A model generated the notes under the pieces. That model saw nothing but the letters and a program-made list of their open reading frames with translations, was not told the origin of the DNA and did not search any database. From Phycisphaerales bacterium (GTDB lineage: Bacteria > Planctomycetota > Phycisphaerae > Phycisphaerales > UBA1924), in contig JARGPA010000020.1 in the NCBI GenBank assembly GCA_029213305.1, positions 1 to 64,000 of the forward strand: 64,000 nucleotides of DNA, read 5' to 3'. Of the stretch, positions 48,716 through 56,709 are shown in pieces. A program made the translations under genes and the position numbers. Within the stretch, counting starts at the first letter, position 1. Every line of letters starts with the position of its first letter.

Positions 48716-50635
48716 ATGCCTATCCTCCAGAAAGATCAAAGCAGCTCCCATATCAGAAGGAGCATCACTCGCTTCCGTTGGCTCACACTCGGAATTGTCA
48801 CTCTAGTTGCAGTTCTCTCCACAGCGATGATTTACAACATTACTGCATCCCTCGATGACTCTGCGGCTGCAAAGATCAACCTCGCTGCAAGCCATCGTGC
48901 ACTCGCGCAACGAATCCTGACGAATGCGCTCCAGATCGACACCGGCGCACGAACCGCACAATGGGATGAACTCGAACCCGCATTCACTGAACTCAACAAG
49001 ACTATTAGCCAACTTCGTATTGCTCACTCAGAACTTACCAATGACTCGCACATGAACTCCACAGTTGAATCTGAATTCGCAAACCAAGAACGCGAACTGT
49101 TTATGGCCGCCGAGCTCCCGTTCAACAAAATGCTCTCCGCAAGCGAGGACCTAAGCAAACTCACAATAAGCATGATTCGGCGCTCCCCTTACATCGATTC
49201 ACAAACACTAGAACGAGTCACATCTGCAAAGAATGTCATCAACGACGCTCATCGCATCTTCCTCCCAAAGATGAAAGAAATCGTGAGTTTGAACGAAGTT
49301 GCTTACACTTCAGAAATCAGAAGTAGTATCCGCAACGCCAAAGTTGGCATCTTCATCATCATCACCGTCCTTATCTGTGCAGTCCTCTTCGTCGTAGAAC
49401 CCACAATCTTGATTATCCGCAGACAACTGCACGAACTCGACAGAGCAACCAGACACGCGAAACGCGCTGACGCTATCCGTTGGCGCCTACTCAACAACAT
49501 GGGTCACGAGTTCCGTACTCCCATGAACGCGATCATGGGCTTTGCAAGTTTGCTCAACGAAGACACACTCTCCGACTCTGAAAGATCGCAACTATCGTCG
49601 TCTATCCATGATTCAAGCAAAGAACTCAACAAGCTCATCGAGTCAATGCTCGATCTCTCCGCGATCGAGTCAGGACAACTGAGTGTCGTGAATAGTGAAT
49701 GTTCAATCCACAACATCATCACACAAATCAAGATCGCAACCGCTTCGAGTATCCACAGCAAGAATCTCGAACTCGATGTCATCTTTGATTCGTCATGCCC
49801 GGATCAAGTTACAACTGACCCAAAACGTCTCGAGCAAATCCTCATCAACCTTGTTGACAACGCAATCAAGTTCACCGACAAAGGAAAAGTGACTATCGAA
49901 GCAAGATCGCTCAATAATGACTCGAAGGAACTCATCGAAATCAAAGTTACCGATACCGGAATCGGTATACCAGAGAACAAGCTCAAAGCAATCTTTGATC
50001 CATTCACTCAAGCTCAAGACAACCTAACAAGAAACTTCGGTGGCGCCGGACTCGGACTTGCGGTTTCCAGGGACCTCGCGAAAGCGCTGGGTGGGAATGT
50101 CACTGTCAAATCTACCGTTCAAATGGGTTCGACATTTACACTCACTGTAAATGCCAATTCTAAAAAAACATTTACCACTCAACATCAATCAGTAGAACAA
50201 CAAAAGAAAACACCTTCACTCGAAAACCGAAAAATCCTGATTGTTGACGATGCAAAAGACAACCGAGTTCTGCTTCAACTCATCCTCAAACGAAGTGGTG
50301 CAGCAACCGAGTTCGCCCATGACGGACAACAAGCGATCAACGCCGTGAACAATGCGATCACCGATGATTCTCCATACGATCTAATCTTGATGGATATGCA
50401 AATGCCAGTCCTAGATGGATACCACGCAACAGTTCAACTCCGAGAACAGGGACTCAAAACCCCAATCATCGCGGTAACCGCACACGCGCTAGAAGGAGAT
50501 CGTGAGCATTGTCTCAACGCAGGATGCGACGAATACATGAGCAAACCAGTAAACAAAGCATTGCTCATCGAAACCTGCATCGATCTAATCGAGAATAGCA
50601 AATCAAAATCAAACCCCAAACAAATCGCGGCCTGA
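48716..50635 (+). CDS. Hybrid histidine kinase with receiver domain
   Basis: 639 residues. Two membrane helices (about residues 22-42 and 211-231) enclose a periplasmic helical sensor of about 170 residues; its start ASHRALAQRILTNALQI recalls the PilJ-type domain. Then a HisKA domain with H264 in NNMGHEFRTPMNAIMG, an HATPase domain (DNAIKFTDKGKV, DTGIGIPENKL, GGAGLGLAVSRDLA) and a receiver with Asp560 in LILMDMQMPVLDGYH. The kinase could phosphorylate its own receiver or the PilZ-receiver protein upstream. No Hpt protein with an intact His is visible here, so the relay end is unknown. Confidence 0.95.
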   Translation: MPILQKDQSSSHIRRSITRFRWLTLGIVTLVAVLSTAMIYNITASLDDSAAAKINLAASHRALAQRILTNALQIDTGARTAQWDELEPAFTELNKTISQLRIAHSELTNDSHMNSTVESEFANQERELFMAAELPFNKMLSASEDLSKLTISMIRRSPYIDSQTLERVTSAKNVINDAHRIFLPKMKEIVSLNEVAYTSEIRSSIRNAKVGIFIIITVLICAVLFVVEPTILIIRRQLHELDRATRHAKRADAIRWRLLNNMGHEFRTPMNAIMGFASLLNEDTLSDSERSQLSSSIHDSSKELNKLIESMLDLSAIESGQLSVVNSECSIHNIITQIKIATASSIHSKNLELDVIFDSSCPDQVTTDPKRLEQILINLVDNAIKFTDKGKVTIEARSLNNDSKELIEIKVTDTGIGIPENKLKAIFDPFTQAQDNLTRNFGGAGLGLAVSRDLAKALGGNVTVKSTVQMGSTFTLTVNANSKKTFTTQHQSVEQQKKTPSLENRKILIVDDAKDNRVLLQLILKRSGAATEFAHDGQQAINAVNNAITDDSPYDLILMDMQMPVLDGYHATVQLREQGLKTPIIAVTAHALEGDREHCLNAGCDEYMSKPVNKALLIETCIDLIENSKSKSNPKQIAA

Positions 50636-50695
50636 TCTTCATGTCTGGAAGAACTAAACTCATGTCGAATACAAATACAACTCACTGTAAACAAA

Positions 50696-50723
50696 GACCG
50701 CTACGGAGAAATCCGCAGCGGTC
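50696..50723 (-). terminator. Hairpin downstream of tRNA-His
   Basis: Stem GACCGCT plus CGGA with one mismatch and a GAAA-type loop. On the minus strand it is followed by TTTGTTT. It lies 27 bases after the tRNA-His 3' end and 60 bases after the kinase stop, so it may serve both. Confidence 0.6.
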
Positions 50724-50749
50724 ACAAGTAGTCTGTCAAACTAAAAAAG

Positions 50750-50823
50750 GGTGAACGACGGGGCTTGAACCCGCGACATCCTGGATCACAACCAGGTGCT
50801 CTACCGACTGAGCTACGTCCACC
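50750..50823 (-). tRNA. tRNA-His (anticodon GTG)
   Basis: Complete cloverleaf on the reverse strand: acceptor GTGGACG/CGTTCAC with an extra 5' G paired to C73, the histidine identity mark. D-arm GCTC/GAGC, anticodon loop TTGTGAT, variable loop of five, T-arm GCGGG TTCAAGC CCCGT. CCA not encoded. Six T follow on the minus strand. Confidence 0.97.
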
Positions 50824-51055
50824 ATCAGATTGAGACGAATAAAACCGTCCAACTGCACAAGGAATATAGCATACCAACCACCCCAAAGTCTGCACGGAAC
50901 CATGCAGAATTCACAACATTTACGAGCTTGAGGGCTACCATTCCCTCCTGACACATCGGCGCCGATGATGCAAAGATTGATCTCGTTGATTCAATCCTCA
51001 CGTCGCCAGCAATTCAAACAATCCCCACGATTGGATTATCAATTCGGGGGGGCAA

Positions 51056-51074
51056 AGGGGCAAAGTATGCCCCT
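51056..51074 (+). promoter_or_regulatory. Hairpin directly upstream of the pckA ribosome-binding site
   Basis: Seven-base perfect stem (AGGGGCA/TGCCCCT) with loop AAGTA. The GAGGAG ribosome site starts at the next base. A weaker hairpin with CCCC/GGGG arms lies about 20 bases further upstream. Control of pckA translation is possible but not shown. Confidence 0.35.
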
Positions 51075-51086
51075 GAGGAGCCTGTC

Positions 51087-52682
51087 ATGAGTGCTGTCAC
51101 TGACCAACTCAACCTTTCACCCGATCGTACTCATACCAACTGCTCATCCGCAGAGCTCATGGAAACAGTTATCCGTCGCGGTGAAGGACAACTCGCAGCT
51201 AACGGCTGTGTCAGCGTCAACACCGGGGATCGCACCGGACGCTCACCCACAGATAAATACCTCGTTGACTCACCCGCAGTCCACGAAAACATCGACTGGG
51301 GAAAAGTCAACCAACCAATGACTCAACCTCAGTTCGATACTGCGCTCGATATCGCAACCAAGTTCATCAACTCACAAGATGAAGTCTTTGTATTCGAAGG
51401 ATTCACAGGAGCCGACACCTCACGTCGCCTCGGGGTGAAAGTCATCACCACCATGGCATGGCACTCCCTCTTCGCACAAACACTCTTCATCAAACCAGGA
51501 TCCGCCTCAGACGCAGGTGACGGCTCATGGAACCATGACTGGACCGTCATCAACGCGGGTGTCCACAAACTCACAAAAGAAGAGCAAGAATCACTCGGTG
51601 TCACTTCCGAAACCTTCATCGCGCAATCACTCGAACAAAAAATCGTTGTGATCCTCGGAACCGAGTACGCTGGGGAAATGAAGAAATCACTCTTCTACGC
51701 GATGAACTACGACATGCCAGATGTTGGAGTCTTCCCGATGCATTGCTCAGCAAACATCGCAAAGGATGACCCATCAAATGTGGCACTTTTCTTCGGCCTG
51801 TCAGGCACAGGCAAAACAACACTCTCCGCAGACGAAAACCGAGCACTCATCGGTGACGACGAACACGGCTGGGGCCCAGAAGGTGTATTCAACTTCGAAG
51901 GCGGCTGCTACGCAAAAGTCATCGGACTCACACACGAAAAAGAACCGCAAATCTGGGACGCAATCCGCTTCGGTTCAGTCCTCGAAAACACCGTAATCGA
52001 TGATGCAACACGCATCCCAGATTACGACAATGTTTCGATTACTCAAAACACTCGAGTAACTTATCCTGTGGACTTTATCCCAGGTGCACAGATCCCATCA
52101 GTCGGGGGACACCCAAAGAATGTGATCTTCCTGACTGCAGATGCATTCGGAGTATTACCTGCAATCTCAAAGCTCACCCCAGAGCAAGCGATGTACTACT
52201 TCATCAACGGGTACACATCGAAACTTGCAGGAACCGAAGAAGGCGTCACAGAACCTCAACCAAACTTCTCACCATGCTTCGGCGGCCCATTCATGCCTCG
52301 CCGTCCTGCTGAATATGCTCAGATGCTTTCAGAAAGAATCAAAGAGCACAGCGCACATGTATGGCTCCTCAACACCGGATGGTGCGGCGGCCCCGCAGGC
52401 GCTGGAGGAAATCGCTTCTCACTCCCATACACACGCGCAATGGTTACTGGGATCCTCAACGGATCACTCGACAATGCTCCAACTGTGGAACACCCTGTCT
52501 TCGGACTTCACATGCCAACCGCTGTCGAAGGAGTTCCATCAGATATCCTCGACCCTCGTAACATCTGGGAAGACAAAGCTGCATACGACGCACAATGCGA
52601 TAAGCTCGCCAAACTCTTTAGAGCAAACGACGCGAAGTTCGATCTCTCAGATGCAATCCGCTCAGGTGGACCAAACAACTGA
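51087..52682 (+). CDS. pckA: ATP-dependent phosphoenolpyruvate carboxykinase
   Basis: 531 residues, GAGGAG six bases before the ATG. It converts oxaloacetate and ATP to phosphoenolpyruvate, CO2 and ADP, the first committed step of gluconeogenesis. Motifs: NTGDRTGRSPTDKY (about residue 45), the kinase-1a P-loop GLSGTGKTTLS near 235, the Mn/Mg site ALIGDDEHGWGPEGVFNFEG and NTGWCGGPAGAGGNRF near the C-terminus. Length fits bacterial ATP-type enzymes. Probably monocistronic: a terminator follows 22 bases after the stop and tRNA-His is divergent upstream. Confidence 0.97.
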   Translation: MSAVTDQLNLSPDRTHTNCSSAELMETVIRRGEGQLAANGCVSVNTGDRTGRSPTDKYLVDSPAVHENIDWGKVNQPMTQPQFDTALDIATKFINSQDEVFVFEGFTGADTSRRLGVKVITTMAWHSLFAQTLFIKPGSASDAGDGSWNHDWTVINAGVHKLTKEEQESLGVTSETFIAQSLEQKIVVILGTEYAGEMKKSLFYAMNYDMPDVGVFPMHCSANIAKDDPSNVALFFGLSGTGKTTLSADENRALIGDDEHGWGPEGVFNFEGGCYAKVIGLTHEKEPQIWDAIRFGSVLENTVIDDATRIPDYDNVSITQNTRVTYPVDFIPGAQIPSVGGHPKNVIFLTADAFGVLPAISKLTPEQAMYYFINGYTSKLAGTEEGVTEPQPNFSPCFGGPFMPRRPAEYAQMLSERIKEHSAHVWLLNTGWCGGPAGAGGNRFSLPYTRAMVTGILNGSLDNAPTVEHPVFGLHMPTAVEGVPSDILDPRNIWEDKAAYDAQCDKLAKLFRANDAKFDLSDAIRSGGPNN

Positions 52683-52704
52683 TTGTGTTCAAAACTACAG
52701 AATC

Positions 52705-52733
52705 AACCGCATCCAAATGGGTGCGGTTTTTTT
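52705..52733 (+). terminator. Rho-independent terminator after pckA
   Basis: AACCGCATCC, a loop of three or four bases, GGGTGCGGTTTTTTT. Clear stem and T tract. Confidence 0.9.
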
Positions 52734-52809
52734 ATATACTCGCTCCTTGACTAACCCAAACAAAATCATACCATCAGCCCGAAGAGGTTTTTATACAGGA
52801 GAGTCAAAT

Positions 52810-53313
52810 ATGAGCACAATTCAATTTATCAAATCCGCCCTTGAAACAAGCAAAGGTTCAATGATGGGACTCTTTGAAGATCTCAAAGACGCTCCACTCG
52901 CACAACCAACAACAAGCGGAGGCAACCACGCCCTCTGGATACTCGGACATCTCGTCTGCTCAGAATCATTCGCAATCCACCAAATGGTACTCGGCGAACA
53001 ATCAAACCCCGTCGCAGATTGGCAACCCCTATTCGGTATGGGGTCCTCTCCGCAAACCGATCCTACTCTCTATCCCTCATACGCAGAACTGCAAGAAGCA
53101 TGGGAAGAAGTCCGCGCCCATACACTCAAAACACTCGACACATTTACCGACGCAGATCTCGATACCCCCGCGCCCGGATGTCCTGAAGAATGGGCATCAT
53201 GGTTCGGAACAATCGGGAAGGTGTACACCGCCAAGATCATCCACCCAACAATGCACTACGGCCAACTCACCGATATCCGCAGAGCATTGGGTCGTGACCG
53301 ACTTATGGCCTAA
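52810..53313 (+). CDS. DinB-like protein, first of a tandem pair
   Basis: 167 residues from the ATG at 52810 (AGGAGAG upstream). DinB/YfiT four-helix fold: first metal-site His in NHALWILGH (about residues 38-46) and the last in HPTMHYGQLTDIRRALG (about 147-163). A Trp-rich segment lies between (DWQPLFGMGS; EEWASWFGT). The family coordinates Ni or Zn with three His and may transfer thiols; the substrate is unknown. It shares layout and length with the following gene: the two are recent paralogues. It is separated from pckA by the terminator. Confidence 0.85.
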   Translation: MSTIQFIKSALETSKGSMMGLFEDLKDAPLAQPTTSGGNHALWILGHLVCSESFAIHQMVLGEQSNPVADWQPLFGMGSSPQTDPTLYPSYAELQEAWEEVRAHTLKTLDTFTDADLDTPAPGCPEEWASWFGTIGKVYTAKIIHPTMHYGQLTDIRRALGRDRLMA

Positions 53314-53352
53314 TCAAACAAATCACATTCTGTAACCTCGAAGGATTCCACA

Positions 53353-53856
53353 ATGAACACTATTGATTATATAAAAACATCACTCATTACCGCAAGAAAA
53401 ATGACACTCGAGCTCATCAATGATCTCAAGGATGAACCACTCGCACAACCCACAATCAACGGAGGAAACCACGCACTCTGGATCCTGGGGCATATCGCTC
53501 ACACCGATTCATCGCTACTCAATCAAATGATCCAAGGCCAAGAAACCTGCACCTTAGAACATCTCAAAGAGCACTTCGCATACTCAACTCAACCTTCAAC
53601 AGACGCATCAATTTACCCGAGCTTTGATTCATTGCTCAAAGACTACGATACCGCTCACGCTGAAGTTATCGCATACCTCGATACCATCACCGAAGATGAT
53701 CTTGACAAACCATCAGTTGGGTGTCCAGAAGATTGGAAAGACTTCATTGGGACAGTTGGAAAATGTCTCAATGTCATCTCCCTCCATACCACAATGCACT
53801 ACGGCCAACTCGCCGACATCCGCAAATCGCTTGGGCGTGCACCGATTATGGGGTAA
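53353..53856 (+). CDS. DinB-like protein, second of a tandem pair
   Basis: 167 residues, 39 bases after its paralogue. It has the same frame order: MNTIDYIKTSLITARKMTLE, NGGNHALWILGHIAHTD, a middle part that differs, and HTTMHYGQLADIRKSLGRAP. The N- and C-terminal thirds are about half identical to the first copy; the centre is different, so the ligands may differ. No signal peptide. A hairpin terminator lies 24 bases downstream, so the pair forms its own small operon. Confidence 0.86.
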   Translation: MNTIDYIKTSLITARKMTLELINDLKDEPLAQPTINGGNHALWILGHIAHTDSSLLNQMIQGQETCTLEHLKEHFAYSTQPSTDASIYPSFDSLLKDYDTAHAEVIAYLDTITEDDLDKPSVGCPEDWKDFIGTVGKCLNVISLHTTMHYGQLADIRKSLGRAPIMG

Positions 53857-53880
53857 TCCTTCAATCACAAATGACTACTC

Positions 53881-53915
53881 AATAAGAGCAGTATCTCCTC
53901 GATACTGCTCTTATT
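53881..53915. terminator. Long hairpin between convergent genes
   Basis: Perfect 15-base arms AATAAGAGCAGTATC and their complement around TCCTC. It ends at the SDR stop codon. It ends the DinB pair on one strand and the murJ operon on the other; no long T run is seen. Confidence 0.75.
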
Positions 53916-54748
53916 CATTTCTGATGAGACCCTTGCATTCTGAGCAGCACACGATCCGTCAACCTAGGAGCCATCACACTGAACCCAAGCCCAAACCTTG
54001 CACCAGTGCTTGTCCAAACCTCTCCCCTTGGTTTGACTAAACATTTCACAATCGCATCCGCAACTGTCTCTGCACTTTGCATCTTTGCGGATCGCCCGAT
54101 CTTCAACTTCCCACCCGAGTGCCTCGCGGCTGCATCATGAAACCCAGTCTTCGTCAAAACCGGATGCACACTACTCACATACACTCCGCTCCCAAACAGT
54201 TCTAATCGCATCGCTCTACAAAAATGATCCTGCGCCGCTTTCGTCGCGCAATACGCACCGTAATAGGGAATCCCGATTTTGCTCAACCCACTCGACACCA
54301 TCATCGCGTGTCCAGACCCACGCTCACGAAACTTGGAAACCATCGGTTGGACTAGATTCATCGATCCGTAAAAATTCACTTCGAAGATTTCCCGCACTGC
54401 ATCAAGATCAATCGAAGCGCATTCTGCTTCAAGCCCATATCCCGCGTTTGCGATCGCTGCATATACATCACCAAACGCTTCTTCACCCTTTGCGATCAAC
54501 TCAATGTTTGCATCTGGATCTTGCACATCTCCCACGATTACAATTGCAGATCCGCCCTCGATCTCGATTTGTTCTCGAACGCGTTCAAGCTTATCTTGTG
54601 ATCGAGCAAACAACACAACAGGCATCCCGACCCGTCCGCATGCAATCGCAGTTGCCGCGCCAATGCCACTCGATGCGCCAGTTACGATCACCGCTCGCCC
54701 AGCAAGCACCCGCTTCGCAGCATGCATTTTTCGTTCACTCAAACTCAT
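53915..54748 (-). CDS. Short-chain dehydrogenase/reductase
   Basis: 277 residues. Cofactor loop TGASSGIGAATA near residue 24, NAG in AIANAGYGLEA, catalytic Ser in MVSSGLSKIG and Tyr-x3-Lys in YYGAYCATKAAQDHF. The pattern after the loop (ARSQDKL) favours NADP(H). The C-terminal tail with a hydrophobic stretch (FGLGFSVMAPRLTDRVLLRM) may sit at a membrane. The substrate is unknown. Its ATG overlaps the stop of the entericidin-like gene (ATGA), and murJ is just upstream, so all three appear to be one transcript. Confidence 0.9.
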   Translation of the reverse strand: MSLSERKMHAAKRVLAGRAVIVTGASSGIGAATAIACGRVGMPVVLFARSQDKLERVREQIEIEGGSAIVIVGDVQDPDANIELIAKGEEAFGDVYAAIANAGYGLEAECASIDLDAVREIFEVNFYGSMNLVQPMVSKFRERGSGHAMMVSSGLSKIGIPYYGAYCATKAAQDHFCRAMRLELFGSGVYVSSVHPVLTKTGFHDAAARHSGGKLKIGRSAKMQSAETVADAIVKCLVKPRGEVWTSTGARFGLGFSVMAPRLTDRVLLRMQGSHQK

Positions 54749-54909
54749 TCGCTGTTACTTGGATCGAGCGCATCCGCCGCTGAAGTGACATCCTTTGCAA
54801 CCCCGCGAACAGTGTTGCAGGCGCTCAAACCAACTGCAACAAATGCAAGCGTAATCAATGTAAGGGTCATTACCGTTCTCTTCCGATCTTGTGTCTTGTG
54901 ACTGTTCAT
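54745..54909 (-). CDS. Entericidin-like small lipoprotein
   Basis: 54 residues. A basic start (NSHKTQDRKRTVM), a hydrophobic signal (TLTLITLAFVAVG) and the lipobox LSAC, then CNTVRGVAKDVTSAADALD, the pattern of EcnA/EcnB (Asn-Thr-Val after the lipid Cys, then a short amphipathic helix). In E. coli EcnB is a small bacteriolytic lipoprotein and EcnA its antidote. Only one is seen here, so the activity is open. The AAAGGAG ribosome site lies 23 bases from the ATG, but a perfect five-base hairpin between them leaves an effective spacing of nine. Start is 30 bases after the murJ stop; the SDR gene follows in overlap. Confidence 0.8.
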   Translation of the reverse strand: MNSHKTQDRKRTVMTLTLITLAFVAVGLSACNTVRGVAKDVTSAADALDPSNSE

Positions 54910-54938
54910 TTCTATTACCGCTGAATCCAGCGCTCCTT

Positions 54939-56582
54939 TTATTCGGTAGATTCAGAACTTGTCGATCGGGACAACAACCAACCAAGCTCATCCATCTTCA
55001 TGAATATCGACCAAACTCCATAAACTACTGCACCCACCCCCGTCAGCACAACAACCCGAAGCAACTGCCCGCTCCACGCTTCAGGATTTCCGTAAATACT
55101 TGAAACGCCCCAAACGACACTCCCCATCACGACCGAACCAACAAAGATCATCGCATATACTCGCGTTCCACCTGAGAAAAGCTCAAACCCAAGCTTCCGC
55201 TTCGCCGCAACAACTAGTCCGACAGTCTGCCCAATCGCACAGATTGCAGTAGACCAAGCTAATCCTGCTTCTTTGAACCACCAGATCAAAACCACATTCA
55301 AGCATACATTGAACCCAACCATCACAATCGCGATCTTCATCGGAGTTTTAGTATCGCCACTTGCATAAAACGCGCGCGTGAATAACTGATTTAATGAGTA
55401 CGCCCAAACCGCGATCGCATAACCGAACAAGACTGCACTTGCGCGAATGATTCCTTCATCAGAAAATCCATCACCAAAACCTGAATACATCACCCTGATC
55501 AGATCCCCACCCACGATCATCAATCCAACACTCGCAGGCAACCCAATAAACAAGCTCAATCGAACCCCGCGACGCAACATCTCACCAAACCTCGCTGGAT
55601 CCTTTGATACACGCGAAAGTGCAGGGAACGCCGCCGTCGCGACTGCGATCCCAAAGACCCCGAGCGGGAACTGATAAAGTCGTTGAGCATAAAACAGAAT
55701 CGCATTGGACGCCTCATCGAGCGGGTAATCCCGGCCCATAAATGTATCCCCGATCCAGTTTGGATACATCGCAATCACCGTATCTGCAAACGAGTTGAGC
55801 TGCAATGTCCCGAGCCCAATCAACACCGGGACCATCCGCCACATCATCGCCTTTGCATCACTCCGCGCTTGCGAAACCCCTCGGGTCCATTTTACTCGGC
55901 CGCGCAGCGCCCACAACGACCATGCAATCTGCAGACACGCAGAAACAACCGCCGCGATCCCAATTGGATACGCCCAAACTGCAGGATCAGCGTCATCAAC
56001 AAAAAAGAACGGCGTCGCTGCTATTAGAATACAAACATTCAACAAAATTGGTGCAGCCGCCCATGGTCCAAACTTCCCATGACTCTGAAGCATCCCACCC
56101 AAAATCGCCGCAACACAAATCAAAGGCATAAACGGCAACATCACCATCACCAACTTGAGCGAATACGCCCGATCCGGATCATCACCAGACCAAAGCACCG
56201 CCCCAAGCAACCCAAGCTCGATCACCAAAGCAATCAACCCAGTCACGAACGCTAACAACCCAATCGTCAACGAAGCAAACGCGTCCGCTTTCTTTGGATC
56301 ATCATCCGCCATCCGTGTATATTCAGGAAGAAACGCTGCAGACAGCGCCCCTTCACCAAATAAGCGCCGAAACATATTGGGAATCGCAAACGCTGCTGCA
56401 AACGCAGACCCGACCCCTGTATCTCCAAACACTCGCACTGTCACCAAATCTCGTATGAGCCCAAGCACCCGAGAAACCAGAGTTAACCCCGCAACAGTAC
56501 GGGTATCTTTCCCGATCCCATCGTTAGACGCGTCATCAGCACTTGTATCGAGTTGTGTGGATTGATCTGAACTCACGCCCAC
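54939..56582 (-). CDS. murJ: Lipid II flippase MurJ
   Basis: 547 residues with about 14 hydrophobic segments. GTG start at 56580-56582, or GTG two codons later. After a polar N-terminus of about 25 residues the family start RTVAGLTLVSRVLGLIRDLV is present, then FAIPNMFRRLFGEGALSAAF followed by LPEY, the MurJ/MviN signature with the essential Arg residues. It moves lipid-linked peptidoglycan precursor to the periplasmic face. This supports the presence of peptidoglycan synthesis. It probably leads an operon with the entericidin-like gene and SDR. An upstream terminator at 56643 separates it from the M56 gene. Confidence 0.95.
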   Translation of the reverse strand: MGVSSDQSTQLDTSADDASNDGIGKDTRTVAGLTLVSRVLGLIRDLVTVRVFGDTGVGSAFAAAFAIPNMFRRLFGEGALSAAFLPEYTRMADDDPKKADAFASLTIGLLAFVTGLIALVIELGLLGAVLWSGDDPDRAYSLKLVMVMLPFMPLICVAAILGGMLQSHGKFGPWAAAPILLNVCILIAATPFFFVDDADPAVWAYPIGIAAVVSACLQIAWSLWALRGRVKWTRGVSQARSDAKAMMWRMVPVLIGLGTLQLNSFADTVIAMYPNWIGDTFMGRDYPLDEASNAILFYAQRLYQFPLGVFGIAVATAAFPALSRVSKDPARFGEMLRRGVRLSLFIGLPASVGLMIVGGDLIRVMYSGFGDGFSDEGIIRASAVLFGYAIAVWAYSLNQLFTRAFYASGDTKTPMKIAIVMVGFNVCLNVVLIWWFKEAGLAWSTAICAIGQTVGLVVAAKRKLGFELFSGGTRVYAMIFVGSVVMGSVVWGVSSIYGNPEAWSGQLLRVVVLTGVGAVVYGVWSIFMKMDELGWLLSRSTSSESTE

Positions 56583-56642
56583 TCAATCGACCATTTCGCC
56601 CATTCCTCGCCTCAAATCGGTATCAAACTACTCATCTCATTG

Positions 56643-56672
56643 AAAAAACCCACACAGTTCATCCGTGTGGGT
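56643..56672 (-). terminator. Rho-independent terminator after the BlaI-M56 operon
   Basis: Minus strand: eight-base stem ACCCACAC/GTGTGGGT with a nine-base loop and TTTTT run, 37 bases after the M56 stop. Confidence 0.85.
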
Positions 56673-56709
56673 GTTAGTTCAACATTTGACTTTCGAGCAA
56701 GTTTCCTAA

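Noticed and set aside
52141-52809. Extended N-terminus of the first DinB gene reaching into pckA
   Set aside because: The extra part overlaps pckA in another frame and lacks a ribosome site; ATG at 52810 has one and matches the tandem copy.
55683-56131. Long plus-strand frames inside murJ
   Set aside because: They are in antisense to a strongly conserved gene and carry Pro/Arg/Thr-rich shadow composition; the same holds for antisense frames in many other genes here.
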